From positions 186,001-250,000 of the forward strand of contig NZ_FNBN01000009.1 in the NCBI RefSeq assembly GCF_900102545.1: a DNA stretch of 64,000 bases, in the 5' to 3' direction. Of this stretch, positions 61,582-64,000 are shown piece by piece. Position 1 is the first letter of the stretch. Every line of letters begins with the position of its first letter. Made by a program: the position numbers and the translations under genes. The notes below the pieces were generated by a model. The model saw only the letters and a program-made list of their open reading frames with translations. It had not been told where the DNA came from and ran no database searches. Source of the stretch: Chitinophaga filiformis (GTDB lineage: Bacteria; Bacteroidota; Bacteroidia; Chitinophagales; Chitinophagaceae).

Positions 61582-62169
61582 ATGAAACACATTATTCTAA
61601 TAGCAACCGCCAATATAGTATTTTTTGCAGCCTGTAACGGCAGCAACAATCAGCCAAAAACAGGCAATGATACAGTACAATCGGCTCAAGTCACTACCAG
61701 TGAAAAACCAGTAGCAACAGCTGATCAACAATCAACATCTTCTGTTAAAGAGATCGTTAACAGCTATCTGAAAATGAAAAACGCGCTGGCAGGTGATGAT
61801 GATAAAGGTACGGCTGCTGCCGGTGATGCGATGGTCGCAGCATTTGATAAATTTGATAAATCATCGTTAACGGCAGATCAAAAGAAGGTGTATGAAGATG
61901 TGGAGAGTGATGCCAGGGAACATGCAGAGCATATCGGAAAGAATGCCGGCAACATCAAACATCAGCGGGAACACTTTGATATGCTGAGTAAAGACATGTA
62001 CGAACTCGTGAAAACGTTCGGCGCCGGACAACAGCTCTATTACGATCATTGTCCTATGTATAATAATGGTAAGGGGGCAGACTGGATCAGCGAAACAAAG
62101 GAGATTTCCAATCCTTATTTTGGTAAGAAAATGTCTGGCTGTGGAACTGTAAAAGAAGAACTAAAATAG
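61582..62169 (+). CDS. DUF3347-like lipoprotein
   Basis: A 195-residue lipoprotein (FFAACNGSNN, Cys18) with a Ser/Thr/Gln-rich linker to about residue 52, then a helical DUF3347-like domain: VKEIVNSYLKMKNALAGDDD, DAREHAEHIGKNAGNIKHQR and EHFDMLSKDMYELVKTFGAG. The end, YYDHCPMYNNGKGADWISET and PYFGKKMSGCGTV, is the HCPM...CG motif found at the end of Bacteroidota copper-efflux adaptors, probably a metal site. It likely sits in the periplasm. It is 6 nt upstream of the haem-binding gene, so the two are an operon. Confidence 0.85.
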   Translation: MKHIILIATANIVFFAACNGSNNQPKTGNDTVQSAQVTTSEKPVATADQQSTSSVKEIVNSYLKMKNALAGDDDKGTAAAGDAMVAAFDKFDKSSLTADQKKVYEDVESDAREHAEHIGKNAGNIKHQREHFDMLSKDMYELVKTFGAGQQLYYDHCPMYNNGKGADWISETKEISNPYFGKKMSGCGTVKEELK

Positions 62170-62175
62170 AAGAAC

Positions 62176-62622
62176 ATGCGTCGAACAAATAAATGGCTGT
62201 TAATGCTGTTAATTGCTTTCGCTGTTATTCAATGTATACAACCTGCCCGCAATAAAAGCGGGCAGGTGTTACAGACAGATATTACAAACATGTATGAGGT
62301 TCCTGCCGATGTACAGAGGGTTCTTAAATCTGCCTGCTACGACTGTCATAGCAATAACACCCGATATCCCTGGTATTCCTATATACAACCTGCTGGCTGG
62401 TGGTTGGCACATCACATCAACGAAGGGAAAGAGGAGCTTAATTTTAGCGATTTCGGATCTTACTCGCTCAGAAGGAGGATAAGTAAACTCCGGTCAATTG
62501 AAAATAGTATTCATGATGGTAGTATGCCCCTGTCATCGTATACCTTGTTGCACAGGGACGCCCGGCTTACAGAAGAAGAGAAACGACTGATAATAGCATG
62601 GGTGGGGGGATTAAGGGACTGA
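62176..62622 (+). CDS. Haem-binding domain protein (single CxxCH)
   Basis: A 148-residue protein with an N-terminal membrane anchor (WLLMLLIAFAVIQCIQPA) and a haem-binding domain: VQRVLKSACYDCHSNNTRYP with CYDCH at residues 54-58, WYSYIQPAGWWLAHHINEGK, LNFSDFGSYSLRRRISKLRS and MPLSSYTLLHRDARLTEEEK. It matches the Bacteroidota haem-binding domain family (PF14376-type), c-type cytochrome-like proteins of unknown partner. It follows the DUF3347-like gene by 6 nt. The last gene of this set, it ends 1 nt before the MITE-like element. Confidence 0.88.
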   Translation: MRRTNKWLLMLLIAFAVIQCIQPARNKSGQVLQTDITNMYEVPADVQRVLKSACYDCHSNNTRYPWYSYIQPAGWWLAHHINEGKEELNFSDFGSYSLRRRISKLRSIENSIHDGSMPLSSYTLLHRDARLTEEEKRLIIAWVGGLRD

Positions 62623-62623
62623 A

Positions 62624-62739
62624 AAAAGGGGCTGTCTCATAAATAACTTTTACCCAAATTTATTCGGGTACCTAATGGAGAGAATTTCCGCATAAGAAAT
62701 TCTCAGAGCCATCGAGTTACTTATGAGACAACCCCTTTT
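62624..62739. mobile_element. 116-bp MITE-like element with 25-bp inverted ends
   Basis: The left end 62624-62648 (AAAAGGGGCTGTCTCATAAA...) and the right end 62715-62739 are inverted repeats matching at 23 of 25 positions. Ends of the form GGGGCTGTCTCATAA are common for Bacteroidota insertion sequences of the IS1182/IS4-like groups (from memory). A second perfect 9-bp hairpin (GAGAATTTC 62680-62688 with GAAATTCTC 62696-62704) lies inside. There is no transposase. It also could act as terminator for the haem-protein gene. The following 180 nt to 62919 hold a short open frame (62723-62917) without family character. Confidence 0.7.
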
Positions 62740-62919
62740 AATGGAATATGTTAGTCAGAATAAGTGCACCAATAGCAACCGCCTTACCGGTCAACAAATT
62801 CTTCCTGAGATATACACTTTGTTCATTAAATTGAGGAATTCTATAAACGGCAATAAACGTATAGACCTGCAATCTTACCTTTACGCCAGAACAAACATGC
62901 CCAGTATCCGGAATTAACT

Positions 62920-64000
62920 ATGAACAAATTACTTTTAACGATTTCCTTCGCCATTACAGTCTGCGAGCTTAAAGCCCAGCAGTCTGTTCCCGTTAATGAC
63001 TACCGCTTCGCAGAAAGCCGGCTTATTTACAACACTGAGCCATTAGTGGATAACAATACCGTCTCTCCCCAATGGCTGGAAGATGGTCGCTTCTGGTACC
63101 GGATACTTACCGCCCGTGGTAGCGAATTTATCCTGGTCGATCCGGCAAAAGGTACACGCACCGCCGCCTTTGATCACGAGAAACTGGCGGCATCCTTGTC
63201 CAGAGTAACGGACACAATTTATCAACCTTATGCCTTGCCATTTCGCTTTTTCCGGTTTACAAACAACAACAAAAGCGTCGTGTTTACTATTGCAGGCGGC
63301 GAACATACCTGCGATTTACAGTCTTACGAATGTCGGGCAACCAGACTGCAGCCATCAGCGGCTGCCGATAACCGGAGTGGAATTGTCTCTCCCAACGGTA
63401 AGCTCGCTGCTTTTATAAAAGACAACAACTTATGGGTACGTGAGTTGCCCAGTGGGCCTGAACGCGCATTGACTACCGACGGTATTAAAGATTTTGGCTA
63501 TGCTACAGATAACGCTGGCTGGCGCCATAGCGACAAGCCTGTATTACGCTGGTCACACGATTCCCGTAAGATAGCGACCTTCAAACAGGACCAGCGCCAT
63601 GTAGGCGACATGTACCTTGTTACGACCAATATTGGCACACCCGTACTCAAAACATGGAAATATCCACTGGCCGGCGACGCTGTCATCCCTATGATTCACC
63701 GGGTCATCATTGATGTGAATCAGGCAAAAGTCATCCCCTTACAGATACCAGCGGATCCTCACAGAGGCACGCTAAGCGATGATATCTCCTCCAGCGGTAC
63801 CTTTGACGATGTCGACTGGAGTGAGGATAACACCGAACTGGCATTTGTCTCCACTTCCCGCAATCATAAACAGGAAAAGTTCCGTATCGCTGACGCCACT
63901 ACCGGTGCTGTTCGTGAGGTCTTCGATGAAAACGTAGCCACGCAATATGAATCCGGACAGGACGCAATTAACTGGCAGTATCTGAAGAAGACAAATGAAA
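62920..64000 (+). CDS. S9-family peptidase (dipeptidyl peptidase IV-like), 3' partial
   Basis: The ATG at 62920 opens a frame that runs off the window end after 360 codons. A signal peptide (MNKLLLTISFAITVCELKAQ) is followed by the N-terminal beta-propeller of S9B peptidases: VSPQWLEDGRFWYRILTARG, SGIVSPNGKLAAFIKDNNLW, LRWSHDSRKIATFKQDQRHV GDMYLV and DDVDWSEDNTELAFVSTSRN. The alpha/beta-hydrolase domain with the Ser-Asp-His triad lies beyond the window. It is probably a periplasmic or surface dipeptidyl peptidase cleaving after proline or alanine. The MITE-like element 180 nt upstream may affect its promoter. Confidence 0.88.
   Translation, partial: MNKLLLTISFAITVCELKAQQSVPVNDYRFAESRLIYNTEPLVDNNTVSPQWLEDGRFWYRILTARGSEFILVDPAKGTRTAAFDHEKLAASLSRVTDTIYQPYALPFRFFRFTNNNKSVVFTIAGGEHTCDLQSYECRATRLQPSAAADNRSGIVSPNGKLAAFIKDNNLWVRELPSGPERALTTDGIKDFGYATDNAGWRHSDKPVLRWSHDSRKIATFKQDQRHVGDMYLVTTNIGTPVLKTWKYPLAGDAVIPMIHRVIIDVNQAKVIPLQIPADPHRGTLSDDISSSGTFDDVDWSEDNTELAFVSTSRNHKQEKFRIADATTGAVREVFDENVATQYESGQDAINWQYLKKTNE

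Noticed and set aside
62723..62917. Open frame of 64 codons starting inside the right end of the MITE-like element
   Set aside because: Its first codons are part of the inverted repeat and the rest shows no domain or signal; it ends 2 nt before a well-supported gene.
1..64000. CRISPR arrays, tRNA or rRNA genes, complete prophage or transposase genes
   Set aside because: No regularly spaced repeats, no cloverleaf or rRNA-like stretch, and no integrase, phage or transposase motif were seen on either strand.

Overview
The window looks like a chromosomal segment of a carbohydrate-degrading Bacteroidota, most likely a Chitinophaga-type member of the Chitinophagaceae. Three SusC/SusD pairs sit next to glycoside hydrolases, one protein carries a type IX secretion C-terminal domain, and there are an ECF sigma/FecR pair, LytTR-type two-component genes, Bacteroidota-style lipoproteins and few Shine-Dalgarno motifs. 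No tRNA, rRNA, CRISPR array or complete transposase was seen.

Layout. 1-7.2 kb: PUL 1, a SusC cut by the window edge, SusD, a GH105 unsaturated rhamnogalacturonyl hydrolase and a GH97, read as one operon for pectin-type glycans. 7.6-9.5 kb: a cluster of a small four-cysteine exported peptide, a beta-propeller lipoprotein and a thioredoxin-like lipoprotein. 9.5-11.2 kb: two decayed genes, then a GH130 mannosidase/phosphorylase-type enzyme. 11.4 kb: a palindrome of about 155 nt. 11.6-17.8 kb (minus): tripartite RND efflux operon. 18.2-19.5 kb: a HEAGH metalloprotein and an orphan receiver-AraC regulator. 19.9-28.8 kb: PUL 2 (SusC, SusD, GH43, LacI regulator, GH35), tied together by LacI-type operators in both upstream regions. 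29-37.5 kb: mnmD, a very large GH78 with three beta-gamma-crystallin repeats and a T9SS tail, a GT87-GT2-deacetylase operon and a methyltransferase. 37.5-41 kb: small, decayed and unknown genes, including a 55-residue lanthipeptide-like precursor and a GH29 fucosidase fragment. 41-48 kb (minus): PUL 3 (sigma factor, FecR, SusC, SusD), with a divergent GH43. 49.8-51.7 kb: a YD-repeat-like protein and a deletion scar joining half an oxidoreductase to half an AraC regulator. 51.8-58.2 kb: an ABC ATPase, a TonB-dependent receptor and two DUF3526-type permeases. 58.3-62.6 kb: a lipocalin-like protein, a LytS/LytTR pair and a metal/haem-related trio. 62.6 kb: a MITE-like element. The end holds the start of an S9 peptidase.

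The enzyme repertoire (GH105, GH97, GH43 twice, GH35, GH78, a GH29 relic) points to pectin, especially rhamnogalacturonan I with arabinan and galactan side chains; GH130 suggests mannan or mannoside use. The items judged most worth following are the orphan lanthipeptide-like precursor with no visible modification genes, the shared LacI operator, the receptor embedded in an ABC operon, the crystallin-GH78 fusion and several scars of gene decay. All functional calls come from reading motifs by eye; no database search was run.
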